Source of the DNA: Paraclostridium ghonii
Lineage (GTDB): Bacteria; Bacillota; Clostridia; Peptostreptococcales; Peptostreptococcaceae
Strand: one strand, 5' to 3'
NCBI RefSeq assembly: GCF_030815085.1
Contig: NZ_JAUSWG010000015.1
DNA length: 64,000 nt
The notes beneath the pieces were generated by a model. The model did no database searches. It was not told where the DNA came from and saw only the letters and a program-made list of their open reading frames with translations. A program made the translations under genes and the position numbers. Below, in pieces: positions 7,851-16,228 of this stretch. The stretch's first letter is position 1; each line of letters opens with the position of its first letter.

Positions 7851-9014
7851 TTATTTTACCAAATAATTATCTTTTTGTACAATTGCATTTCTTTCCATAT
7901 AAACACGCTCAACCCTTCTAGAAATCATACATAAAACTTCATAGTTTATTGTTCCTAAATTTTTAGCTATTTTTTCCACACACTGATTTTCGCTCTCTGA
8001 AAATATTATAACCTCATCGCCAACTTTTATGTCTATATCTTTATCTATTTTTACCATGCATTGATCCATACATATTCTGCCTACAACATTAAATTCTTCT
8101 CCCTTTATATAAACTTTAGGATTTTTTTGTATTCTTGTAAATCCATCAGCATATCCAATAGGTATTGTAGCTATTTTTTCTTTAGTCTTAGTTACATATT
8201 TAAGTCCATAACTTATACCTATATCTTTGTCTAACTCCTTTATATGAGAAATTCTAGTTTTTAATGTCATAACTGGTTTTAAATCAATTATATCTTTATT
8301 TACTTCATCCGAAGGATAATGCCCATAAAGTATAATTCCACATCTAACCATGTTAAAGTTTAAATCTTTACATTCCATAATGGCCGCGCTATTAGAAACA
8401 TGTTTTATTGGAATTTCAATGCCTACTGCTTGTAATTTTTCAACCACTATATTAAATTTATAGACTTGACTATAAGTATAATCTTTATTTTTCTCATCAG
8501 CTGTAGCAAAATGCGTATATATACCTTCTATAAAAATATTTTCAAGCTTATTTATTTTTATTATTTCATTTATATAGTCATCATTTACTTGAAATCCTAT
8601 TCTACTCATCCCTGTATCTATTTTTATATGGATTTTAGCTCTTTTATAATGTTTTTTTGCAATATTATTTACAAACTCAGCTGTTTTATATGAAAATATA
8701 GTTAAACTTATATCATTTTTCACAGCTTCTTCTAAATATTCATTTGGTATATATCCTAAGCATAATATAGGTAACCCTATATTATTCTGTCTAAGTTCTA
8801 GACCTTCTTCAAGTCTAGATACTGCTAAATAATCTACATTTTTTCTTTGTAAAAATTTTGATATTTGTACTGCCCCATGACTATATGCATTAGCCTTAAC
8901 TACTCCACAAATTTTAGTATCTTCTTTTAAAATTTTTTTTATATTTTTTAGGTTATTACTCATGTTATCTAGATTTATCTCCGCCCATGTAGGAGCTGTT
9001 ATGTTTTTACTCAT
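7851..9014 (-). CDS. alr: alanine racemase
   Basis: 387 aa, PLP-dependent interconversion of L- and D-alanine for peptidoglycan. In spores, alanine racemase also quenches or sets germinant signals. The PLP lysine is Lys40 in CGVVKANAYSHG. The C-terminal domain keeps ISYGLKY with the catalytic Tyr and the GRICMDQCMV segment. It lies 14 bases after the GerS-like gene, the arrangement of gerS-alr2 in Clostridioides difficile. Confidence 0.96.
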   Translation of the reverse strand: MSKNITAPTWAEINLDNMSNNLKNIKKILKEDTKICGVVKANAYSHGAVQISKFLQRKNVDYLAVSRLEEGLELRQNNIGLPILCLGYIPNEYLEEAVKNDISLTIFSYKTAEFVNNIAKKHYKRAKIHIKIDTGMSRIGFQVNDDYINEIIKINKLENIFIEGIYTHFATADEKNKDYTYSQVYKFNIVVEKLQAVGIEIPIKHVSNSAAIMECKDLNFNMVRCGIILYGHYPSDEVNKDIIDLKPVMTLKTRISHIKELDKDIGISYGLKYVTKTKEKIATIPIGYADGFTRIQKNPKVYIKGEEFNVVGRICMDQCMVKIDKDIDIKVGDEVIIFSESENQCVEKIAKNLGTINYEVLCMISRRVERVYMERNAIVQKDNYLVK

Positions 9015-9028
9015 TTTTTATCTCCTTG

Positions 9029-9619
9029 CTATTTCTTATATTTAAAATCAGAATAATTGACTATAAATCTGGTATTCCCTTCCTGATCTAATATCTCTAG
9101 TTTAGCAGGATAGTTATCTTTAGAGTCTATATAAAGTATCTGCTTGTTGAAATATTTAGTATTTCCAGGTATGCATACTGTAAGCTTTAAATACCTGCCC
9201 TTCATATCAATCTCTACATCTTCCCCTTGCAGATAGTTCTCTACAAAATCTCCAATAAATAAATGTTGGCTATCTTTCCCTACATTAGGTAAAATCAGTT
9301 TATCTTCGATTTCTGGATTGGTTACAATTATCTTATCTTTCTTGTATTCTATAGTTTTTCCCTTAAGATGATCTGGCTCTAATGCTACTAATTTAAAATT
9401 TCCAGAACCATTATATTCATGTAAAAAAGAGTATTTATGCGATTTTTTATTTCCTATAACTTCTATATCAGCTTTGCACTTATAGTACTTCATCTTTGAT
9501 ATATCATTTTGAAAATTTTTATATACTTCTTCTTTTGTGGACTTGCTTTTTTCACATCCTATAAATATCGTCATAAAGCTAATAATTATAACTAAAAATA
9601 ACGTCCACTTGCGTTTCAC
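9029..9619 (-). CDS. gerS: GerS-like spore germination lipoprotein
   Basis: 196 aa if started at GTG 9619. AGGAGG lies 6 bases before this codon, and the resulting N-terminus is a textbook lipoprotein signal (MKRKWTLFLVIIISFMTIFIGC, cleavage before Cys22). The longer frame to 9652 would overlap the CBS gene and spoil the signal peptide. The mature part is a LolA-like half-barrel by strand pattern (YYKCKADIEV, GNFKLVALEP, YNGSG). In C. difficile, GerS works with the amidase CwlD to make cortex muramic-delta-lactam and is encoded directly before alr2. The identical neighbourhood drives this call. Alternative: a general outer-face lipoprotein of the LolA/YdjA type. Confidence 0.82.
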   Translation of the reverse strand: MKRKWTLFLVIIISFMTIFIGCEKSKSTKEEVYKNFQNDISKMKYYKCKADIEVIGNKKSHKYSFLHEYNGSGNFKLVALEPDHLKGKTIEYKKDKIIVTNPEIEDKLILPNVGKDSQHLFIGDFVENYLQGEDVEIDMKGRYLKLTVCIPGNTKYFNKQILYIDSKDNYPAKLEILDQEGNTRFIVNYSDFKYKK

Positions 9620-9641
9620 ACAATACCTCCTAAATTTAAAT

Positions 9642-10103
9642 CTAATCTTCATACATAGATTTTATTATATCGTATCTGCAAATTATTCCTTTTATTCTGT
9701 CATTTACATCAACTACAGGTACTCTATTTACTGACTGTTTTATCATTATGTTTGCAATATCATCAAATGTATCATCTTCATACACTTTGATAACATCTTT
9801 AGACATTAAATCTTTAACTTTAGTAGCTGATATATCTTTTATATCACGTTCTATTTTTTTAAAATCATTAATACATATTAATCCTTGTAAAAATGTTATA
9901 TACTCTGGAGGATTCACATATTTTTCTTTTTTAATTATATCTGTTTCTGAGATAATACCTACTACTTTATTATCTTCATCTACCACCGGAACCCCACCTA
10001 TCTTCTCAGTTATAAGAATATTAGCTATATCCTGTATGGTGTCAGATTCTCTTGCTACTTTTACATCAGTAGTCATTATATCTTTTGCTTTTTTAGTCTT
10101 CAT
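9642..10103 (-). CDS. tandem CBS-domain protein
   Basis: 153 aa consisting almost entirely of two CBS domains (about residues 4-60 and 92-150), the adenosine-ligand binding Bateman module. Both carry the GVPVVDEDNKVVGIISETDI / RVPVVDVNDRIKGI pattern. ATG at 10103 is chosen over GTG at 10112, because AAGGAG abuts the latter and is 9 bases from the former. It sits 5 bases after acpS and 22 bases before gerS. No effector domain is attached, so it probably senses an adenine nucleotide and acts on a partner; its role is unknown. Confidence 0.88.
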   Translation of the reverse strand: MKTKKAKDIMTTDVKVARESDTIQDIANILITEKIGGVPVVDEDNKVVGIISETDIIKKEKYVNPPEYITFLQGLICINDFKKIERDIKDISATKVKDLMSKDVIKVYEDDTFDDIANIMIKQSVNRVPVVDVNDRIKGIICRYDIIKSMYED

Positions 10104-10108
10104 TTTTA

Positions 10109-10489
10109 TCACTCCTTAACTATTACCATAGCATTTGCTACAGCATAATTTTCACTATGAGATATAGAAACTTGTATTTCTAAAACATTATAATCTATGC
10201 ACATTTGTCTTAAATTATTATAAGTTTTAACTATAGGTTTTCCATTTTTATCTCTTAAAATTTCTATATCATCGAAATTAAAATTTCTTATGCCACTTCC
10301 AAAAGCTTTACTTATAGCTTCTTTTGCTGAAAAATTTCCAGCTACGGTTTCTGGTTTAAACTTTTTTGATTCGAAATATTTTATTTCCTCTTCAGTAAAT
10401 ATTTTACTTAGAAACCTTTTGTTCCTTTTTAATATGTTTTTTATTCTTTCTATTTCTATTATATCTATGCCTATACCCAATATATTCAT
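10109..10489 (-). CDS. acpS: holo-[acyl-carrier-protein] synthase
   Basis: 126 aa, transfers 4'-phosphopantetheine from CoA to acyl carrier protein for fatty-acid synthesis. Motifs GIGIDIIEIERI (Mg-binding Asp) and FSAKEAISKAFGSGI are intact. The start is ATG 10489 with GGAGG 5 bases upstream; the longer frame uses a TTG that overlaps that site. First gene of the acpS-CBS-gerS-alr-mazEF operon; the 170-bp gap upstream should hold its promoter, though I see no convincing -35/-10 pair. Confidence 0.95.
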   Translation of the reverse strand: MNILGIGIDIIEIERIKNILKRNKRFLSKIFTEEEIKYFESKKFKPETVAGNFSAKEAISKAFGSGIRNFNFDDIEILRDKNGKPIVKTYNNLRQMCIDYNVLEIQVSISHSENYAVANAMVIVKE

Positions 10490-10663
10490 GGATACCTCCA
10501 AATTTATGTATATATATTATTTTGTTACTTAAATTCAAATCTATTCAATTCTTTATATTAAAATTTATTTAATAGCATGTTTTAATATTACTATACAGCT
10601 ATTTAGTTTCATAGTTCCACAATTATTCAAATTTAAGTTAATAGTGGTTATTTTTTTAAAAAA

Positions 10664-10695
10664 ATAAAAGGCTAGAGTTAAACTCTAGCCTTTTT
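10664..10695 (-). terminator. terminator of the ATP synthase operon
   Basis: Hairpin with GC-containing arms AAAAGGCTAGAGTT / AACTCTAGCCTTTT that starts immediately after the atpC stop codon (10696-10698) and is followed by a T-rich run on the minus strand. Confidence 0.9.
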
Positions 10696-10956
10696 CTATA
10701 ACCACTCTGCAGATTCAGTTAAAATAACAGCTTGTTCTTTTTCAACTTGAATGAATCCTCCAGATATTTTTGCTTCTTTAAATTTACCTTCTTTTTTTAT
10801 ACGTAGAGTCCCATCTGATAATCCCGAAACTAAAGGTCTATGGTTTTTTAATATACCTCTATCTCCTTCAGTAGTTCTAACTATTATCATCTCTGTTTGA
10901 CCTTCATAGAAGACTTTTTCAGGAGTAACAATTTTAACCGCAAATTCACTTGCCAT
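10696..10956 (-). CDS. atpC: F-type ATP synthase epsilon subunit, N-terminal domain only
   Basis: 86 aa, against about 130-140 in most bacteria. It contains the complete beta-sandwich (FAVKIVTPEKVFYEG, GDRGILKNHRPLV, KEAKISGGFIQVEKEQAVILTESAEWL) that contacts gamma and the c-ring. It ends exactly where the C-terminal helical hairpin should begin. The operon terminator follows the stop at once, leaving no room for a frameshifted remainder. The C-terminal hairpin is the ATP-sensing, hydrolysis-inhibiting part, so this enzyme would lack epsilon-type inhibition. Short epsilon subunits are known in some lineages such as green sulfur bacteria. Last gene of the operon, 2 bases after atpD. Confidence 0.93.
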   Translation of the reverse strand: MASEFAVKIVTPEKVFYEGQTEMIIVRTTEGDRGILKNHRPLVSGLSDGTLRIKKEGKFKEAKISGGFIQVEKEQAVILTESAEWL

Positions 10957-10958
10957 TA

Positions 10959-12353
10959 TTATCTACTCTCCTTCGCTTTTTCAACTGCCTCTTCTATACT
11001 TCCTACGAATAAGAAAGCTGATTCTGGTAAGCTATCATGCTTACCTTCTAATATTTCTTTGAAACTTCTTACAGTTTCTTTAACAGGTACATATTTACCT
11101 GGTATTCCTGTAAACTGTTCACCAACGAAGAATGGTTGAGATAAGAATCTCTCTATCTTTCTAGCTCTGTTAACAGTTATCTTATCTTCATCAGATAATT
11201 CATCCATACCAAGTATAGCTATTATATCTTGAAGTTCTTTATACTTTTGAAGTATAGATTGAACTGATACTGCTATCTCATAATGCTCTTTACCAACTAT
11301 AGATGGGTCAAGAACTCTAGATGTAGACTCTAATGGGTCAACAGCTGGGAATATACCTAGAGAAGCTTTTTGTCTAGATAAAACTGTTTTAGCATCTAAG
11401 TGAGTGAATGTTGTAGCTGGTGCTGGGTCAGTTAAGTCATCGGCAGGTACATATACAGCCTGAACTGATGTTATAGACCCTTTGTTTGTAGATGTTATTC
11501 TTTCTTGTAATCTACCCATCTCTGTTGCTAATGTTGGTTGGTATCCAACTGCTGATGGAGTACGTCCAAGAAGTGCAGAAACCTCAGACCCTGCTTGAGT
11601 GAAACGGAATATATTATCTACGAATAATAAAACGTCTTGTCCTTGTTCATCTCTGAAGTATTCAGCCATAGTAAGACCAGTTAAAGCAACTCTCATTCTT
11701 GCTCCAGGTGGCTCATTCATTTGTCCAAATACTAGAGCTGTTTTATTTATAACTCCTGTATCGCTCATCTCGTGGAATAAGTCGTTACCTTCTCTTGTTC
11801 TCTCTCCAACACCTGCGAATACTGATATACCACCGTGTTGAGTAGCTATGTTGTTTATAAGCTCTTGTATAAGAACTGTTTTACCAACTCCAGCTCCTCC
11901 GAATAGACCTATCTTACCACCTTTTAAGTATGGTGCTAATAAGTCAACAACTTTTATACCAGTCTCTAGTATCTCAGCTCCTGGGTTTAATTCGTCGAAT
12001 GCTGGCGCTTCTCTATGTATAGGGTTTTTAGGAGCATCCTTTGGAGCTTCTTTACCATCAACTGGCTCCCCTAATACATTGAATATTCTTCCTAAAGTTT
12101 CTTCTCCTACAGGAACACTTATAGCAGCTCCTGTATCAACAACTTCCATACCTCTTACAAGTCCATCAGTTGAACTCATTGATATACATCTTACAGTATC
12201 ATCACCAACGTGTTGTGCAACCTCTACAACTATTTTCTTATCTCCGTGCTTTATCTCTAATGCATTTAATAGATTAGGTAAGCTTTTTTCATCATTGAAC
12301 TTTACGTCAACTACTGGCCCGATAACCTTAACTATTTTACCTATATTTGCCAT
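10959..12353 (-). CDS. atpD: F-type ATP synthase beta subunit
   Basis: 464 aa catalytic subunit of F1, the site of ATP synthesis or hydrolysis. The Walker A GGAGVGKTVL, Walker B LLFVDNIFRFTQAG, the catalytic Glu in the GERTREGNDL loop, and the DELSEED-region sequence MDELSDEDK are intact. Good Shine-Dalgarno (AAGGAGGTTAGGAC) and ATG. It lies 16 bases after atpG within the operon. Confidence 0.98.
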   Translation of the reverse strand: MANIGKIVKVIGPVVDVKFNDEKSLPNLLNALEIKHGDKKIVVEVAQHVGDDTVRCISMSSTDGLVRGMEVVDTGAAISVPVGEETLGRIFNVLGEPVDGKEAPKDAPKNPIHREAPAFDELNPGAEILETGIKVVDLLAPYLKGGKIGLFGGAGVGKTVLIQELINNIATQHGGISVFAGVGERTREGNDLFHEMSDTGVINKTALVFGQMNEPPGARMRVALTGLTMAEYFRDEQGQDVLLFVDNIFRFTQAGSEVSALLGRTPSAVGYQPTLATEMGRLQERITSTNKGSITSVQAVYVPADDLTDPAPATTFTHLDAKTVLSRQKASLGIFPAVDPLESTSRVLDPSIVGKEHYEIAVSVQSILQKYKELQDIIAILGMDELSDEDKITVNRARKIERFLSQPFFVGEQFTGIPGKYVPVKETVRSFKEILEGKHDSLPESAFLFVGSIEEAVEKAKESR

Positions 12354-12369
12354 GTCCTAACCTCCTTAT

Positions 12370-13233
12370 TTATTGAGCTGAAGAAGCTCCTGCAACTATC
12401 TCAGATATTTCTTGAGTAACCGCAGCTTGTCTTGCTCTATTGTATTGTAATTCTAAATTAGATATCATTTCATTTGCATTATCTGTTGCAGATTCCATAG
12501 CTGTTCTTCTTGCCGCTTGCTCAGAAGCATAAGATTCAGCTAATCCTCCGTATATCATTCCTGATACATACTTAGGAACTATAAACCCAAGCACAGCATC
12601 TGGAGAAGGTAAGTATTGAACTGCCGCTCCACTTTTCTTCTTCTCTTCATCTTTGTTAGCTTCTACACTTACTGGTAAAAGCTTAACTAGTCTTGGTTCT
12701 TGACTTAATGCAGAAACGAATTCTGTATATATTAATTTAACTTCATCTATATCTCCGTTTTGATAAGATTCCATTATAGTTTTCGATATATTCATTATAT
12801 CTTCATAGTTAGCATTTTCAACAGATTTTATTGAACCTATTAATTCAAAATTTCTTTTGCTAACAAATTCTTTTGCTTTCTTTCCTACAGTAATAACCTT
12901 AACATTATTAGAACCTTCAGTTTCGGCAACTAATGCTTTAAATACATTTGAGTTGTATCCTCCTGCAAGTCCTCTATCTCCAGCTATTACTACATAACAT
13001 CTATTTTTAACTTCTCTTTGTTTAAGAAATTCACTTTTAACTCCGCTCGTACTCTTAGCTATATTTTCTACAGCCTCTTTTAAAGTGTCAAAGTACGCTT
13101 TAGAACTTTCAGCTTTTTCCTTAGCTCTTCTAAATTTAGAAGAGGAAACTAATTCCATAGCCTTAGTTATTTGTTTCGTATTTTCAACACTGGCAATACG
13201 AGTTTTGATTTCTTTCATTCCAGCTCCTGCCAA
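12370..13233 (-). CDS. atpG: F-type ATP synthase gamma subunit
   Basis: 287 aa central rotor shaft. The N-terminal helix MKEIKTRIASVENTKQITKAMELVSSSK and the C-terminal helix ELQYNRARQAAVTQEISEIVAGA are conserved and would form the coiled coil inside the alpha/beta ring. TTG at 13233 is the likely start: AAGGAGG is 7 bases upstream, and the MAGAGMKEIK N-terminus matches other clostridial gamma chains. Confidence 0.97.
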   Translation of the reverse strand: MAGAGMKEIKTRIASVENTKQITKAMELVSSSKFRRAKEKAESSKAYFDTLKEAVENIAKSTSGVKSEFLKQREVKNRCYVVIAGDRGLAGGYNSNVFKALVAETEGSNNVKVITVGKKAKEFVSKRNFELIGSIKSVENANYEDIMNISKTIMESYQNGDIDEVKLIYTEFVSALSQEPRLVKLLPVSVEANKDEEKKKSGAAVQYLPSPDAVLGFIVPKYVSGMIYGGLAESYASEQAARRTAMESATDNANEMISNLELQYNRARQAAVTQEISEIVAGASSAQ

Positions 13234-13261
13234 TTGAGTTACCTCCTTTTTTTAAAAAGGA

Positions 13262-14764
13262 TTACGCTTCTACAACAAATTTCTTTTTGAAATCGTTTAT
13301 AGCGTTTGTTAATTCTTGAGCAAATTCATCATTTGCAAGAATTTTTTCTCCTATTTGTGGATAATTAGCATCTATAAATTCTAGTAATTCTGCTTCAAAT
13401 CTCTTTATGTTATTTACAGGTATATCTGCTAATAAGTTATTTGTAACTGCAAATACCATTATAACTTGATTTGAAACTTCCATTGGTTGATGTTCTCCTT
13501 GTTTTAGAACTTCAACGATTCTTTCCCCTTGAGCAAGTCTCTTTTTCGTATCTTCATCTAAGTCAGATCCAAATTGAGCAAATGCAGCAAGCTCTTTATA
13601 TTGAGAGTAAAGAAGTTTTAATGGTCCTGCAACTTTTTTCATTGATTTTATTTGTGCAGATCCTCCAACCCTTGAAACTGATATACCAGGGTCAACCGCA
13701 GGTCTTATTCCTGAGTAGAATAATTCTGGCACAAGATATATTTGTCCGTCTGTTATTGATATAACGTTAGTTGGTATATAAGCAGAAACGTCTCCACCTT
13801 GTGTTTCTATTATAGGTAATGCAGTTATTGATCCTCCGCCTAATTCATCAGATAATTTAGCTGCTCTTTCTAGTAATCTTGAATGTAGGTAGAATACATC
13901 TCCTGGGTACGCTTCACGTCCTGGTGGTCTCTTAAGTAATAATGACATTTCTCTGTATGCAACGGCATGCTTAGTTAAGTCATCATATACTATTAATACA
14001 TGTTTTCCATCAAACATAAATTCTTCACCCATAGTAACACCTGCATATGGAGCTAAGAATTGAAGTGGTGCAGATTCAGACGCAGTAGCAGAAACTACTA
14101 TTGTGTAATCCATTGCTCCACCTTTTTCTAATGTACTAACAACTTGAGAAACAGTAGAACGTTTTTGTCCTATTGCAACATATATACATACAACGTCTTT
14201 ACCTTTTTGGTTAAGTATTGTATCTATACATATAGATGTTTTACCTGTTTGTCTATCTCCGATAACAAGCTCTCTTTGTCCTTTACCGATTGGTATCATG
14301 GCATCTATAGCTTTTATTCCTGTTTGTAATGGTTGATGAACAGATTTTCTAGCCATTATTCCTGTAGCTTCAGATTCAACCGGTCTGAATTTTTCAGTAT
14401 TTATAGGTCCTTTTCCATCAACTGGTTGTCCTAGTGAGTTAACAACTCTACCTAGCATAGCTTCACCAACTGGAACTTGAACTATATTACCAGTTCTTTT
14501 TACGATGTCTCCTTCTTTTATTCCAGAGTCATCTCCTAATATAACTGCCCCAACCATTTCTTCTTCAAGGTTAAGAGCCATTCCGTATACTTTTCCTGGG
14601 AACTCTAATAATTCACCAGCCATAGCTTTTTCTAATCCGTAAACACTAGCTATACCGTCCCCAACTTTTAAAACACTTCCTGTATCTGTTAACTCTACTT
14701 TATTTTCGTAATTTTTTATTTGCTCTTTTATTATAGCACTTATTTCTTCTGGTCTTAAATTCAT
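13262..14764 (-). CDS. atpA: F-type ATP synthase alpha subunit
   Basis: 500 aa non-catalytic nucleotide-binding subunit of F1. P-loop GDRQTGKTS, the arginine-finger region SVSRVGGSAQIKSMKKVAG, and the N-terminal crown domain with VGDGIASVYGLEKAM are present. Start ATG with GGAGGGCGG upstream, 15 bases after atpH. Confidence 0.98.
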   Translation of the reverse strand: MNLRPEEISAIIKEQIKNYENKVELTDTGSVLKVGDGIASVYGLEKAMAGELLEFPGKVYGMALNLEEEMVGAVILGDDSGIKEGDIVKRTGNIVQVPVGEAMLGRVVNSLGQPVDGKGPINTEKFRPVESEATGIMARKSVHQPLQTGIKAIDAMIPIGKGQRELVIGDRQTGKTSICIDTILNQKGKDVVCIYVAIGQKRSTVSQVVSTLEKGGAMDYTIVVSATASESAPLQFLAPYAGVTMGEEFMFDGKHVLIVYDDLTKHAVAYREMSLLLKRPPGREAYPGDVFYLHSRLLERAAKLSDELGGGSITALPIIETQGGDVSAYIPTNVISITDGQIYLVPELFYSGIRPAVDPGISVSRVGGSAQIKSMKKVAGPLKLLYSQYKELAAFAQFGSDLDEDTKKRLAQGERIVEVLKQGEHQPMEVSNQVIMVFAVTNNLLADIPVNNIKRFEAELLEFIDANYPQIGEKILANDEFAQELTNAINDFKKKFVVEA

Positions 14765-14779
14765 GGGTTCACCGCCCTC

Positions 14780-15322
14780 CTAAGATATTACTTGAGATAG
14801 TTGTTCCTTCATTTTATCTAAACGATTTTTAACCGTTCCATCTATCTCTTCATTTCCAAGTCTAACTAGGACTCCTCCTAATACAGACTCATCTACTTCA
14901 TTTTTTAGAATAACTGTTTTATTGTATTTAGCTGAAAGTTTACCTTGAAGTCCTTCAAGTTCGTCATCTTTCATAGGAAGTGCTGTTATAGCAATTCCTT
15001 CTAATATATTATTTTTATCATTTAATAAAGTTTTAAAAGCTTCTGTTATACTAGCTATTAAAGCTAATCTATCTTTATCAGCTAATATTTTCATGAAATT
15101 TAACATTTCTTTATTTATTTGAGATCCAAATACATTAGATATTAAATCTTTTTTATCTTCCTTTGAAACTATAGGAGACTTTAATATATTCGAAAACTCT
15201 TTATTTTCTTTTATTATATCTACTACAGCCTTTAGCTCATTATATAGATTTTCAGTTGAGTTAGACTCTTCTCCAACTTGGAATAAGGCTTCAGCGTATC
15301 TGCTTGCAATTGTATTTATCAT
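14780..15322 (-). CDS. atpH: F-type ATP synthase delta subunit
   Basis: 180 aa peripheral stalk protein that links the b subunits to the top of F1. The N-terminal six-helix domain opens with ASRYAEALFQVGEE, and the C-terminal motif GGVLVRLGNEEIDGTVKNRLDKM is diagnostic. Its ATG overlaps the atpF stop by 4 bases (ATGA), implying coupled translation. Confidence 0.96.
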   Translation of the reverse strand: MINTIASRYAEALFQVGEESNSTENLYNELKAVVDIIKENKEFSNILKSPIVSKEDKKDLISNVFGSQINKEMLNFMKILADKDRLALIASITEAFKTLLNDKNNILEGIAITALPMKDDELEGLQGKLSAKYNKTVILKNEVDESVLGGVLVRLGNEEIDGTVKNRLDKMKEQLSQVIS

Positions 15323-15819
15323 TGAGCTTCGCCTACCTCTTTTATAAAGTCATTTATTAGCTTTTCATGCTTAGACTTGTCTAGGTCTCTTTCTATAACC
15401 TTAGATGCCGCAAGTAAAGCTATTGAAGATATATCATCTTTCACTTCATTCATAACTTTTTGTCTTTCTTGTACTATATCTTTGCTAGCTTTTTCTTTTA
15501 TGCTTGTAGCTTCATTTTTAGCTGTAGATATTATGTCCTCTGATTTTTGTTCTGCTCTTAATGTTGCTTGTTTTATTATTTCTTGTCCTTGTTCTTTAGC
15601 AGAACTTAATTTTTCTTCAAATTCTTTTTTGAACTTTTCACCCTCAGATTTAGTTTGTTCTCCTTGAGCTAAGTTTGTTTGAATATCTTTTTCTCTAGCT
15701 TCTATTATTCCTAAAACAGGCTTAAATAAAAGCTTCTTTAAAATAACAAACACTAAGAATGTATTTATTAATTGGAATAATAATTCATATGATATTCCAA
15801 TTAGTGGTTTTAATTCCAT
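15319..15819 (-). CDS. atpF: F-type ATP synthase b subunit
   Basis: 166 aa peripheral stalk. One N-terminal membrane helix (about residues 8-27) is followed by a long charged coiled coil with IIEAREKDIQTNLAQGEQ. The C-terminal helix binds delta. A single b gene implies a homodimer. A 94-base gap with a hairpin separates it from atpE, the longest gap in the operon. Confidence 0.96.
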   Translation of the reverse strand: MELKPLIGISYELLFQLINTFLVFVILKKLLFKPVLGIIEAREKDIQTNLAQGEQTKSEGEKFKKEFEEKLSSAKEQGQEIIKQATLRAEQKSEDIISTAKNEATSIKEKASKDIVQERQKVMNEVKDDISSIALLAASKVIERDLDKSKHEKLINDFIKEVGEAQ

Positions 15820-15855
15820 CCTTATTCCTCCTTTCTACTAATCACAATTCGTAAT

Positions 15856-15879
15856 TAGGAGATGGTTACCCACCTCCTA
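15856..15879 (-). other. intercistronic hairpin between atpE and atpF
   Basis: Arms TAGGAGATGG (15856-15865) and CCACCTCCTA (15870-15879) form a 10-bp stem with one G-U pair on the transcript and a 4-base loop. There is no T run. It lies in the gap just downstream of the c-subunit gene, where such hairpins can stabilise or process the mRNA so that c, needed in many copies, is made in excess. The role is inference. Confidence 0.55.
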
Positions 15880-15914
15880 TTTATGATGACTTAAACTTTA
15901 ATTCTTACAAATTC

Positions 15915-16172
15915 CTATTTTAAATATCCTATTAATGGATTAGCAAATATAAGGATTATAGCGATAACTAAACCATATATTGCTGAAGACTCTGCAACTG
16001 CAGCTCCAAGTAACATTGTTTGAGTTATATCTCCTTTAGCTTCTGGTTGATTACCAACCGCCTCAGCAGCTTTACCTGCTGCGAATCCTTGTCCTATTCC
16101 TGCTCCTATACCTGTCATAACTGCAAGACCTGCTCCTATAGCTGACCCTGCTAATAATATAGCTGTTTCCAT
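15915..16172 (-). CDS. atpE: F-type ATP synthase c subunit, Na+-type signature
   Basis: 85 aa from ATG 16172 (AAGGAGGAAACAATT just upstream; the longer frame to 16196 begins before this site). Two membrane helices joined by the polar NQPEAKGD loop. The ion site reads Gln28 in helix 1, then Val59, Glu61, Ser62, Ser63 and Tyr66 in helix 2. This matches the Gln-Glu-Ser-Tyr set of the sodium-translocating c-rings of Ilyobacter and Acetobacterium rather than a pure proton type. Na+ coupling is therefore predicted. Confidence 0.96.
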   Translation of the reverse strand: METAILLAGSAIGAGLAVMTGIGAGIGQGFAAGKAAEAVGNQPEAKGDITQTMLLGAAVAESSAIYGLVIAIILIFANPLIGYLK

Positions 16173-16228
16173 AATTGTTTCCTCCTTAAATTTCAATAAT
16201 TTTTATTTTTTGTTTATTTACATATAAA

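Noticed and set aside
9029..9652. Longer start for the GerS-like protein at 9652
   Set aside because: It would overlap the CBS gene, adds 11 basic residues and spoils the lipoprotein signal; GTG at 9619 has a perfect ribosome binding site.
11848..12360. 170-codon plus-strand frame opposite atpD
   Set aside because: Antisense of a highly conserved enzyme gene; Ser/Thr/Pro-rich and without a start context.
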